Shown one piece after another: positions 56,658 to 64,000 of a stretch of 64,000 nucleotides of DNA (position 1 is the stretch's first letter; every line of letters begins with the position of its first letter). The DNA comes from Streptomyces lydicus (GTDB lineage: Bacteria > Actinomycetota > Actinomycetes > Streptomycetales > Streptomycetaceae): NCBI RefSeq assembly GCF_000717345.1, contig NZ_JNZA01000011.1, positions 62,001 to 126,000 on the forward strand, written 5' to 3'. Below the pieces are notes generated by a model. That model was not told the DNA's origin and ran no database searches. It was given only the letters and a program-made list of their open reading frames with translations. Made by a program: the position numbers and the translations under genes.

Positions 56658-58670
56658 TCACGGGGCGAGCGGGTTGGGCAGGGTGACGTAGACGGACTGC
56701 GTCTCCACGGGGCCGACCAGCTCGTCCAGGCCGTGCAGCCGGGTCGCGAGGTTGGCCTTGCAGCGCAGCGTGCGGGCGGTGAGCAGCTGTTCCGGAAGCG
56801 GCGAGCGGTACGGGTGGGGTGCCGCGGCGGCGTCGGAGAGGAACCTCCGGAAGGCGGCGAGCAGGATCTCCTCGCGGACCAGGCGCTGGGCACCGAACGC
56901 CCCGATGAGGCCGAGGACGTTGTTGATGCCCAGGTAGTAGGCGAAGCGCTCGTCGACGACCTCGTCGGCGACGAAGGTGTCGCTGACCACGCCGATGCCG
57001 GGCAGTCGCCGCTCCAGCTCGGCGCGGTGGGAGGCGCGGAAGTAGTAGCCCTGGTTGTCGCGGTAGCGGCCGCCGACGGGCCAGCCGTCGGGGTCGAGCA
57101 GCACGAGGGTGTTCTGCTGGTGGGCCTCCAGGGCGATGCCGGCCGTGCCGTCGAGCCACAGCAGGGGCCGTACGACCGCTTCGAGGTAGCGCAGGAACCA
57201 CTCCGTGGCCACCGCGCCCAGGGGGCGGCCGGTGCGGGCACCGAGGGTGCCGACGAGGTCTTCGAGGCGGGAGCGGACACCCGCGTGCCCGGGCCAGGGA
57301 CGGGGCGAGGTGAGGCCGGCGATGCACACGGCGTCGTCGGTGGTGCTGAAGGGGTTGTGCCGGATGACGGCGTCGAGGCCCTGGACGGGGGTGCCGTCGG
57401 GTCCGTCGACGGCGAGATAGGCCGGGTCGCGGACGATGTCGAAGCGGGGGTGGACGGCCTGCCACTGCTCGGCGAGGCCGGTGCGCAGCAGCCGGTGCAC
57501 CTCCACTCCGCGCACGAGTTCCTTACGGAGGTTCTCCCGGCGGGAGTTGGTGATGCGCAGCCCGAGGGAGAGCTTGAGCATGGCCTCCGCCCCGGGGCGG
57601 TAGACGGTGCGGACGGAGGAGGTGGGGCACCAGCGGGGGCCGTGCGGTCCCAGGTCGTGCAACAGGCCGGCGTCGCGCAGCGCGACGATGTCGGGGCGGT
57701 CGGCGAGCTCCCTGGCCTGCCAGGGGTGCACCGGCAACGGCACGGTGTCGTCGGGGAGTCGGAGCTGTTCACCGGCGAGCCGGGCGGCGAGCTGCTCGGC
57801 CGGTACGGCCTTGCCGCGCTCCGTCCAGGCCGAGTCGGCGGCGACGGCGGAGCGGTGCACGGCCATCCAGTGGAGCGGGAAGGCGCCGCGGAGTTCGGGC
57901 GAATAGGCGCGGGTCTCGGCGTCGGACAGGCCCTCGCGGCTCTTGGGCGTGGGGTGCAGCGGGTGCCCGAAGAGGAGGGACTGTTCCGCTTCGAGGAAGA
58001 GGGCGGCGTGGTCATCGGCGGGCCGCGCGCGCCGGTCGGCCAGGAAGGCGGCCACGTTGCGTACGGAGTCGGCGACCCGGCCGACGAGTTCGGCGCCCTC
58101 GCCGTCCGGTGTCTGTGGCTGCGCGCCGTCCGGGCCGCTCCGCTCGTCGGCGTCCGCGACCCGGTGTTCGCCGCCGTCCGAGGCCCGCCGGTCGCCGTCG
58201 TGTGCGGCCTCCCGGCGCAGCAGCGCGGCGAGGGTGACGGCGTCGAGCGGGGCGGCGCCGGCCGGGGCGCCTTCGAGGGTGGGGGCGCCCAGGCGGTGCC
58301 AGCCGGTGGGTGACCAGTAGCGGACGGGGATGTTCAGGGCGCTCGCACCGGCCCGCAGCGGGACGCGCAGCCGGCTGCCGGCCGGGCGCTCGCTGCCGCT
58401 CTCCCGCAGCCAGCAGCGCAGCAGATGCTCGATGCCCGCGGCGTCGGCGGCGACCGCCGGGTCGGGGTGGTCGAGCGGGTCGTGGTCGTAGGGGCCGGCT
58501 GCCGTGGGGGGTGCGGTCCGTTCCGGGTCCTCGTGGGTCTGCTGGTGGCAGCCGTCGTCCGGGGCGCGCCGCTGCTGGCGCGGTACGGACTCGATCGTGG
58601 CGGCGCTCTGGTGCCGGTCGGGGACGGTCTCGCCGGGCGGGACGTTGTCGGGGCCGGGGCGTTCGTTCAT
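56658..58670 (-). CDS. NIS siderophore synthetase, IucA/IucC family (first in cluster)
   Basis: 670 residues. Same fold as the downstream synthetase: LPVHPWQARELADRPDIVAL, LKLSLGLRITNSRREN, then LEAHQQNTLVLLD and the YYFRASHRAEL region. An unusually long hydrophilic N-terminus (about 90 residues) and an acidic insert at about residues 170-210 distinguish it. ATG at 58670 overlaps the aminotransferase stop (ATGA), so translation is coupled. It likely makes the first amide bond with citrate or a similar acid. Confidence 0.9.
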   Translation of the reverse strand: MNERPGPDNVPPGETVPDRHQSAATIESVPRQQRRAPDDGCHQQTHEDPERTAPPTAAGPYDHDPLDHPDPAVAADAAGIEHLLRCWLRESGSERPAGSRLRVPLRAGASALNIPVRYWSPTGWHRLGAPTLEGAPAGAAPLDAVTLAALLRREAAHDGDRRASDGGEHRVADADERSGPDGAQPQTPDGEGAELVGRVADSVRNVAAFLADRRARPADDHAALFLEAEQSLLFGHPLHPTPKSREGLSDAETRAYSPELRGAFPLHWMAVHRSAVAADSAWTERGKAVPAEQLAARLAGEQLRLPDDTVPLPVHPWQARELADRPDIVALRDAGLLHDLGPHGPRWCPTSSVRTVYRPGAEAMLKLSLGLRITNSRRENLRKELVRGVEVHRLLRTGLAEQWQAVHPRFDIVRDPAYLAVDGPDGTPVQGLDAVIRHNPFSTTDDAVCIAGLTSPRPWPGHAGVRSRLEDLVGTLGARTGRPLGAVATEWFLRYLEAVVRPLLWLDGTAGIALEAHQQNTLVLLDPDGWPVGGRYRDNQGYYFRASHRAELERRLPGIGVVSDTFVADEVVDERFAYYLGINNVLGLIGAFGAQRLVREEILLAAFRRFLSDAAAAPHPYRSPLPEQLLTARTLRCKANLATRLHGLDELVGPVETQSVYVTLPNPLAP

Positions 58671-60061
58671 GGGGTGGTGCCTCGCAGTGTCGTGGGGGAC
58701 GAGCCCGTCGGCCCGGGGGTGGTGCGGACCGCCGCCGTGACGGCGTCGGCGAGGCGGTCGAGGATGGCGTCCGCCTGTTCGTCGGTGATGGTCAGGGGTG
58801 GCAGCAGCCGGACGACGGCGGAGTGCCGGCCGCCCAGTTCGACGATCAGGCCGCGGTCCAGGCATGCCTGCTGGACGGCGGCGGCGAGCCGGGGGTCGGC
58901 GGGGTGGGCGCCGGTGGCGTCGGCGTCGGCGTCCCGGTCGACGAGTTCGATGCCGAGCATCAGTCCGCGGCCGCGGACGTCACCGATGCAGTCGTGGGAC
59001 GCGGCGAGGGCCTCCAGCCGGGCCAGCATCCGTCCGCCGAGCTCGCCCGCGCGCTCGGCGAGGCCGTTGGCGCGGACATACGCGAGGGTGGCGGCGCCGG
59101 CGGCCATGGCGAGCTGGTTGCCGCGGAAGGTGCCGGCGTGGGCACCGGGCTGCCAGGCGTCGAGCTCCTCGCGGTAGACGATCACAGCGAGCGGCAGGCT
59201 GCCGCCGATCGCCTTCGACAGCACGAGCACATCCGGCACGATCCCGCTGCGCTCGATGGCCCAGAAGGTGCCGGTACGGCCGACGCCGGTCTGCACCTCG
59301 TCCACGATCAGCGGGATCTGCCGGCTCGCGGTGAGCTCCCGCATCTGCCGCAGCCAGCTGTCCGGGGCGGGGATCACCCCGCCCTCCCCCTGGACGGGTT
59401 CCAGGATCATCCCGGCGGGCCGGGGCACCCCGCTCTTGTGGTCGTCGAGCAGGCTGCGGGTCCAGCGCGCGGCGAGTTCGGCACCGCGCTCACCGCCCAC
59501 GCCGAACGGGCAGCGGTAGTCGTACGGGTAGGGCAGCCGGACCACGCCGGTGCGCTGCGCTCCCCCGGAGGCGGCGAGCGCGTCGGCGGTCATGCCGTGG
59601 TAGGCGCCGGAGAAGGCCATCAGTCCGTCCCGGCCGGTCGCCGTGCGGACGAGTTTGAAGGCGGCCTCGACGGCGTCCGTACCGGCCGGGCCACAGAACT
59701 GCACGCGGGCGCTTTCGGCCAATTCCGCGGGCAGCGTGGCGAAGAGCTCGGTGGTGAAGGCGTCCTTGACGGGTGTGGCCAGGTCGAGGACGTGCAGCGG
59801 TGCGCCGGAGTCGAGGACCGCGCGGATCGCTTCGAGCACCACGGGATGGTTGTGGCCGAGGGCCAGCGTCCCGGCGCCGGAGAGGCAGTCGAGGTAGCGC
59901 CGGCCGTCGGCGCCCTCGATGGTCAGGCCCCGGGCCCGGACCGGGACGATGGGCAGCGAGCGCGCGTACGTGCGGGCAGCGGACTCACGCAGGGACTGCC
60001 GGCGCAGGATCCCCTCGTGGGCCGGCGGAGCGGCCGCCGGCACGGTGTCGGTCAACGCCAC
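58667..60061 (-). CDS. Diaminobutyrate-type class III aminotransferase
   Basis: 464 residues. PLP enzyme with the Lys in VLVLSKAIGGSLPLAV, Asp in LIVDEVQTGVGRTGTF and a glycine-rich FCGPAGTDAVEAAFK. It resembles diaminobutyrate-2-oxoglutarate transaminases (RhbA-type), which supply 2,4-diaminobutyrate for siderophores. GTG at 60061 has AGGAGG about 11 bases upstream. It is the first gene of the cluster and overlaps the next by 4 bases. No iron-box was found in the 285-base divergent gap upstream (60062-60346), which holds no gene. Confidence 0.88.
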   Translation of the reverse strand: MALTDTVPAAAPPAHEGILRRQSLRESAARTYARSLPIVPVRARGLTIEGADGRRYLDCLSGAGTLALGHNHPVVLEAIRAVLDSGAPLHVLDLATPVKDAFTTELFATLPAELAESARVQFCGPAGTDAVEAAFKLVRTATGRDGLMAFSGAYHGMTADALAASGGAQRTGVVRLPYPYDYRCPFGVGGERGAELAARWTRSLLDDHKSGVPRPAGMILEPVQGEGGVIPAPDSWLRQMRELTASRQIPLIVDEVQTGVGRTGTFWAIERSGIVPDVLVLSKAIGGSLPLAVIVYREELDAWQPGAHAGTFRGNQLAMAAGAATLAYVRANGLAERAGELGGRMLARLEALAASHDCIGDVRGRGLMLGIELVDRDADADATGAHPADPRLAAAVQQACLDRGLIVELGGRHSAVVRLLPPLTITDEQADAILDRLADAVTAAVRTTPGPTGSSPTTLRGTTP

Positions 60062-60346
60062 GGCAGTTGTGTCCTCCTGCTTGGTGAGGTGCTGGATACC
60101 GCGCGAGCCCTGCGGGCAGCCCGGACGTCCCCCGTACGTACCAACGACGGCGGCCACCCCGGATCACGGTTCTCGGCAAGATCCTTGTCGGCCGGGAACC
60201 GGGGACCCGAGTACCGCCGTCCCCATCGTCACCGGCATAGTGGGGTGCCGCGCCGAGATCTTGAGGTTCATGACAAGTTCAAAAACGGCGCGACTTCGCT
60301 CAAAGCCACACCGGCTCAGTTCGATTCACACAGGGGGAACCCACCC

Positions 60347-61534
60347 ATGCGACCCATACGACGGTCGGTCCTGACCGCCGCCGCCCTCACCGCTGTCGTG
60401 GCGCTCACCGCGACCGGCTGCGGACCGGAGGGTGACAACGCGGACGCCAAGCCCAGCCAGTCCGCGGCGGACACCTCGGGTGGGGGTGAGATCAAGATTC
60501 CCCAGGACATCCAGGACAAGCTCAAGGAACACGGCGTCGACCTGGACAAGTGGAAGAACGGGGAGTGGAAGAACTGGGACAAGGACAAGTGGCTCCGGGA
60601 AGCCGGGGAGTTCATCAACCCGATCATCAAGAACTTCTGGAACCCGGACAAGATCGATAAGGTCAAGCCGCCGAAGGACCCCAGCAAGCCCGAGGACATC
60701 TCGGAGGACCAGGGCAAGACCGACCCTGAGCCGGCCGCCGTCCCGGCTCAGCCCGTCAAGACCCCCTACACCTCCACCGCTCCCGGCGTGGGTCTGCTGC
60801 TCTTCAGCACCCCCCACGGCGAGTCGCGTTGCTCCGCCACCGTCGTCAAGGACCCGGCGCACCCCGGTAAGTCCAACCTCGTGTGGACCGCCGCGCACTG
60901 TGTGCACGCAGGCAAGGACGGCGGCTGGTACCGCAACATGATGTTCGTGCCGAACTTCAACAGGACCGGCGGCACCGCCGACCAGCTGAAGACCAAGCCC
61001 TTCGAGGACCGCGTCCCGTCGGGCAAGTGGTGGGCGGACGACATGGCGACGTCCAACGAGTGGATCAAGGACGGCGGCGCCGTTCCGGGCGTGCCGATGG
61101 CTCCGTACGACTTCGCGCTGATGCACGTGAAGCCGGAGGAGTCCACCGGCGGCAAGTCGCTGGAAGAGGTCGCCGGCGGCGCGTACGCGGTCGACTTCAA
61201 CGCGCCGGCCATGGCCAAGATCCCGAGCCTGACCGCGCAGGGCTACCCGGCCGAGGCGCCGTTCGACGGCGCGGCGCAGCAGCAGTGCACCGACAAGCCG
61301 ACCCGCCTGTCGATGGACGCCAAGAAGCCGACCATGTACCGGATCGGCTGCACCATGACCGGTGGCTCCTCCGGTGGCCCCTGGTTCATCAAGGGCGCCG
61401 ACGGCAATCCGGTGCTGGTCTCCAACATGTCGATGGGCCCGCGTCCGGCCCGCTGGTCGGCCGGCCCGCACCTGGGCCCCGAGGCCAAGACCATGTTCGA
61501 CACCATGAGCAAGAAGTGGGCGAACAAGGGCTAG
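60347..61534 (+). CDS. Secreted lipoprotein, trypsin-like serine protease (S1 fold)
   Basis: 395 residues. A lipoprotein signal ends at ATGC (Cys25 lipidated). A Trp/Lys/Asp-rich stretch follows (DKWKNGEWKNWDKDKW), then a Pro/Lys linker. The protease domain has catalytic His in WTAAHCVHAG, Asp in YDFALMHV and Ser in TGGSSGGPWF. It probably acts at the outer face of the membrane. ATG at 60347 follows GGGGGAA. It is divergent from the siderophore cluster, with no functional link evident. Confidence 0.9.
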   Translation: MRPIRRSVLTAAALTAVVALTATGCGPEGDNADAKPSQSAADTSGGGEIKIPQDIQDKLKEHGVDLDKWKNGEWKNWDKDKWLREAGEFINPIIKNFWNPDKIDKVKPPKDPSKPEDISEDQGKTDPEPAAVPAQPVKTPYTSTAPGVGLLLFSTPHGESRCSATVVKDPAHPGKSNLVWTAAHCVHAGKDGGWYRNMMFVPNFNRTGGTADQLKTKPFEDRVPSGKWWADDMATSNEWIKDGGAVPGVPMAPYDFALMHVKPEESTGGKSLEEVAGGAYAVDFNAPAMAKIPSLTAQGYPAEAPFDGAAQQQCTDKPTRLSMDAKKPTMYRIGCTMTGGSSGGPWFIKGADGNPVLVSNMSMGPRPARWSAGPHLGPEAKTMFDTMSKKWANKG

Positions 61535-61592
61535 TGGTGTGAGGGCGGTGCCCGGTCCGGCACCGCCCCGTCACCCCGGCAGTTCCACGCGA

Positions 61593-61627
61593 AAGGCCCG
61601 CTCCCGGTCTCCCGGGGGGCGGGCCTT
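61593..61627. terminator. Bidirectional terminator between the protease and hflX
   Basis: AAGGCCCGC pairs with GCGGGCCTT as the ends of a stem with an internal CCCGG/CCGGG segment, between convergent genes ending at 61534 and 61671. Confidence 0.78.
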
Positions 61628-61670
61628 CGTCGTGTGTACGTGCCGGTCGCCTCAGGCGCCGGAGCTGCCT

Positions 61671-63158
61671 CTAGGCGGCGGGCACGAACGGCTCGAATTC
61701 GGCGGCCAGTTCCTCGTGCACCCGTGCCTTGAGGACCGTGCCCTCGGCGGTGTGCTCCTCGGAGAGCACCTCGCCCTCGGCGTGCGCCCGCGAGACCAGG
61801 GCGCCCTGGGTGTAGGGCACCAGCACCTCGATCTCGACCTGCGGCCGCGGAAGCTCCTCGTCGAGCAGCTCCAGCAGCTCGTCCATGCCCTGGCCGGTGC
61901 GGGCCGAGACCGCGAGCGCGTGCTTCTCCTGGCGCAGCAGGCGCTGCAGCACCAGCGGATCGGCCGCGTCGGCCTTGTTGACGACCACGATCTCGGGCAC
62001 GTCCGTCGCGCCGACGTCGCGGATCACCTCGCGCACGGCGGCCAGCTGCTCCTCGGGCACCGGGTGCGAGCCGTCGACCACGTGCAGGATGAGATCGGCG
62101 TCGCCGACCTCCTCCATCGTGGAGCGGAACGCCTCGACGAGGTGGTGCGGGAGGTGCCGGACGAAGCCGACGGTGTCGGCGAGGGTGTAGAGCCGCCCGC
62201 TGGGCGTCTCGGCCCGCCGGACGGTCGGGTCCAGGGTGGCGAACAGGGCGTTCTCCACCAGCACGCCGGCGCCGGTGAGGCGGTTGAGCAGCGAGGACTT
62301 GCCGGCGTTGGTGTAGCCGGCGATGGCGACCGAGGGGACCTTGTTGCGCCGGCGCTCCTGGCGCTTGATGTCCCGGCCGGTCTTCATCTCCGCGATCTCC
62401 CGGCGCATCTTCGCCATCTTCTCGCGGATCCGCCGCCGGTCGGTCTCGATCTTGGTCTCACCGGGACCACGGGTGGCCATACCGCCGCCCGCCGAACCGG
62501 AGCCACCGCCACCCATCTGCCGGGACAGCGACTGACCCCAGCCGCGCAGCCGGGGCAGCATGTACTGCATCTGTGCCAGCGCGACCTGCGCCTTGCCCTC
62601 ACGGGACTTGGCGTGCTGGGCGAAGATGTCGAGGATCAGGGCGGTCCGGTCGACCACCTTGACCTTGACGACGTCCTCCAGGTGGATCAGCTGGCCCGGC
62701 GACAGCTCACCGTCACACACCACGGTGTCCGCCCCGGATTCGAGCACGATGTCACGCAGCTCCAGGGCCTTGCCCGAACCGATGTAGGTGGCCGGGTCCG
62801 GCTTGTCGCGCCGCTGGATGACGCCGTCGAGCACCAGCGCGCCGGCGGTCTCGGCCAGCGCGGCGAGCTCGGCGAGGGAGTTCTCGGCGTCCTGCACCGT
62901 CCCCGAGGTCCACACACCGACGAGGACCACCCGCTCCAGACGGAGCTGCCGGTACTCGACCTCGGTGACGTCCTCGAGCTCGGTGGAAAGGCCCGCCACG
63001 CGGCGCAGCGCGGCACGCGCCGAGCGGTCGTACTGGTCGCCGTCGCGCTCCCCGTCGATCTCGTGGCTCCAGGCGACGTCCTCTTCCATCAGGGCGTCGG
63101 CCCGAAGGCTCTCGGGGAGGCGCTGCCGGTCCTGCGGAAGGGAAGAAGAGGAGGTCAT
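61671..63158 (-). CDS. hflX: GTPase HflX
   Basis: 495 residues. An N-terminal HflX domain (YIGSGKALELRD) and a coiled region lead to a G domain with P-loop GYTNAGKSSL, switch ATLDPTV, DTVGF, NKAD and a final SART. HflX binds the ribosome and splits or rescues stalled 70S particles. A glycine-rich loop (GGGGSGSAGGG) precedes GPGETKIE. ATG at 63158 has AAAGGA upstream. A 145-base gap separates it from the M1 peptidase upstream on the same strand. Confidence 0.96.
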   Translation of the reverse strand: MTSSSSLPQDRQRLPESLRADALMEEDVAWSHEIDGERDGDQYDRSARAALRRVAGLSTELEDVTEVEYRQLRLERVVLVGVWTSGTVQDAENSLAELAALAETAGALVLDGVIQRRDKPDPATYIGSGKALELRDIVLESGADTVVCDGELSPGQLIHLEDVVKVKVVDRTALILDIFAQHAKSREGKAQVALAQMQYMLPRLRGWGQSLSRQMGGGGSGSAGGGMATRGPGETKIETDRRRIREKMAKMRREIAEMKTGRDIKRQERRRNKVPSVAIAGYTNAGKSSLLNRLTGAGVLVENALFATLDPTVRRAETPSGRLYTLADTVGFVRHLPHHLVEAFRSTMEEVGDADLILHVVDGSHPVPEEQLAAVREVIRDVGATDVPEIVVVNKADAADPLVLQRLLRQEKHALAVSARTGQGMDELLELLDEELPRPQVEIEVLVPYTQGALVSRAHAEGEVLSEEHTAEGTVLKARVHEELAAEFEPFVPAA

Positions 63159-63303
63159 TTGATCCTTTGCGTCGTTGGGAAGCCCTCACGGAGCCGGGCG
63201 GCCCCACCGGGACTGTCGCTGGTGTCAACGAACGAGCCGCCCCGGACATTCCCCGGACCGGTCCCCGTCGACCCGACGATGGTCCCACGGCCCGCGAGGG
63301 CCG

Positions 63304-64000
63304 TCACGCGGGTTTTCCGGGCTGCACCGGTTTCGCCGGCTGCCGGCCCGTCTGTGCGGGTTTTCCGGGCTGGAGGGGTTTGGCGGGTCGCACGGCGCCA
63401 CCGGGCTGCGGCGGGCTCCCCGGGGTGTCGGCGGCGACCTTGTGCTGCCATTCCGGGTGGCCCGGCATCGGGGGCGTCCGCTGGCCGAAGAGCCATGCCT
63501 GGAAGAAGCCCGTGAGGTCCTGGCCGGACGCCTTGGAGGCGAGGGCGACGAAGTCGGCGGTGTCGGCCACGCCGTCGCGGTGGTGGGTCACCCACTCCCG
63601 TTCGAGGCGGTCGAAGGCCGCCGGGCCGATCTTCTGCCGCAGGGCGTACAGCACCAGCGCGCTGCCGTCGTAGACGACCGGCCGGAAGATGCTGATCTTC
63701 TGGCCCGGGCTGGGGGTCTTGGGGGCGGCGGGCGGCCCGCCCTCGGCACGCCAGCCGTCGGACTGCTCGTACGCGTGCCGCATCCGGGCGTCCAGGGAGG
63801 CCCGGCTGTCGCCCTTCTCCTGCGCGTAGAGCGCTTCGTACCAGGTCGCGTGGGCCTCGTTGAGCCAGACGTCGGACCAGCGGCGGGGGCTGACGCTGTC
63901 GCCGAACCACTGGTGTGACAGCTCGTGCACCATCACCGACTCCACGTACCAGGCGGGCAGGTGCTCGCTGGTGAACATGGCCTTCTCGAAGAGCGAGAGG
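63304..64000 (-). CDS. M1 family metallopeptidase, partial (5' end outside window)
   Basis: At least 232 residues are visible, and the frame runs off the right edge, so the N-terminus is missing. The zinc motif is VMVHELSHQWFGD followed, 19 residues on, by the third ligand Glu in WLNEAHATWYE, typical of M1 aminopeptidases such as PepN. The C-terminus is a Pro/Gly/Lys repeat tail (PAKPLQPGKPAQ-like units). A catalytic Tyr is likely at RPVVYDGSALV. It may be a secreted or cell-wall form, but the missing start prevents judging a signal peptide. Confidence 0.92.
   Translation of the reverse strand, partial: LSLFEKAMFTSEHLPAWYVESVMVHELSHQWFGDSVSPRRWSDVWLNEAHATWYEALYAQEKGDSRASLDARMRHAYEQSDGWRAEGGPPAAPKTPSPGQKISIFRPVVYDGSALVLYALRQKIGPAAFDRLEREWVTHHRDGVADTADFVALASKASGQDLTGFFQAWLFGQRTPPMPGHPEWQHKVAADTPGSPPQPGGAVRPAKPLQPGKPAQTGRQPAKPVQPGKPA

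Noticed and set aside
55248..58313. A 1021-codon plus-strand frame opposite the siderophore genes
   Set aside because: The two IucA/IucC genes and the GNAT gene on the minus strand are unmistakable; the opposite frame is low-complexity.

Overview
The window is a high-GC (about 72% by eye) actinobacterial chromosome segment. It has GTG/TTG starts, GGAGG-type ribosome sites and strong codon-position GC bias. The gene content (hrdB principal sigma factor, whiH sporulation regulator, parC/parE, nrdR-nrdJ, lexA, hflX, and the families DUF7455, DUF6215 and DUF1453) points to Streptomyces. From memory, the order follows the Streptomyces coelicolor core block from about SCO5838 down to SCO5795 (parC SCO5836, parE SCO5822, hrdB SCO5820, whiH SCO5819, nrdJ SCO5805, lexA SCO5803, hflX SCO5796). 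Those numbers were not looked up. No tRNA, rRNA, CRISPR array, insertion sequence or phage gene was seen.

Layout. 0.3-3.1 kb: a translationally coupled pair of M16 proteases, one active and one lacking the zinc motif, divergent from parC (3.4-5.8). 5.9-9.8: a CobW/COG0523 GTPase, a citrate synthase and, divergent from it, a citrate-synthase-like protein with an N-terminal helix-turn-helix. 10.2-11.3: a sucrase/ferredoxin-like protein with an iron-box-like site at its start. 11.5-16.2: a CitA/CitB-type two-component system convergent with an acetate-type sodium/solute symporter and its DUF485 partner. 16.3-18.7: a NarL-type two-component pair and a small membrane protein. 18.9-25.6: parE, a DUF7455 mini-protein, a secreted trypsin-like protease, hrdB and whiH. 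26.2-33.2: a NUDIX regulator, a debranching-enzyme-like protein, a DUF4192 protein and a divergent RecQ-phosphoribosyltransferase fusion. 33.4-37.5: two hypotheticals, rnhB, an ADP-ribosylglycohydrolase and a histidine phosphatase.

37.8-46.6 kb looks like accessory content. It holds three divergent regulator/effector modules, each with its own inverted repeat between the two genes: ABC-F/TetR, amidase/TetR and CGNR regulator/MFS pump. A YdbC-like protein, a TerD-like protein and a DUF6215 protein lie among them.

46.9-53.9 kb returns to core DNA metabolism: nrdJ and nrdR, divergent from lexA, with an NrdR-box-like and an SOS-box-like sequence between them, then a DinG-type helicase. 53.9-60.1 is a four-gene NRPS-independent siderophore cluster (aminotransferase, two IucA/IucC synthetases, one acyltransferase) with no obvious hydroxylase or decarboxylase. 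The window ends with a lipoprotein serine protease, hflX and a truncated M1 aminopeptidase.

The most interesting signals are the helix-turn-helix/citrate-synthase fusion facing a citrate synthase across a perfect AT-rich palindrome, the incomplete siderophore cluster, the paired DnaA-box-like sequences between the RecQ fusion and the DUF4192 gene, and the operator-like repeats of the accessory modules.
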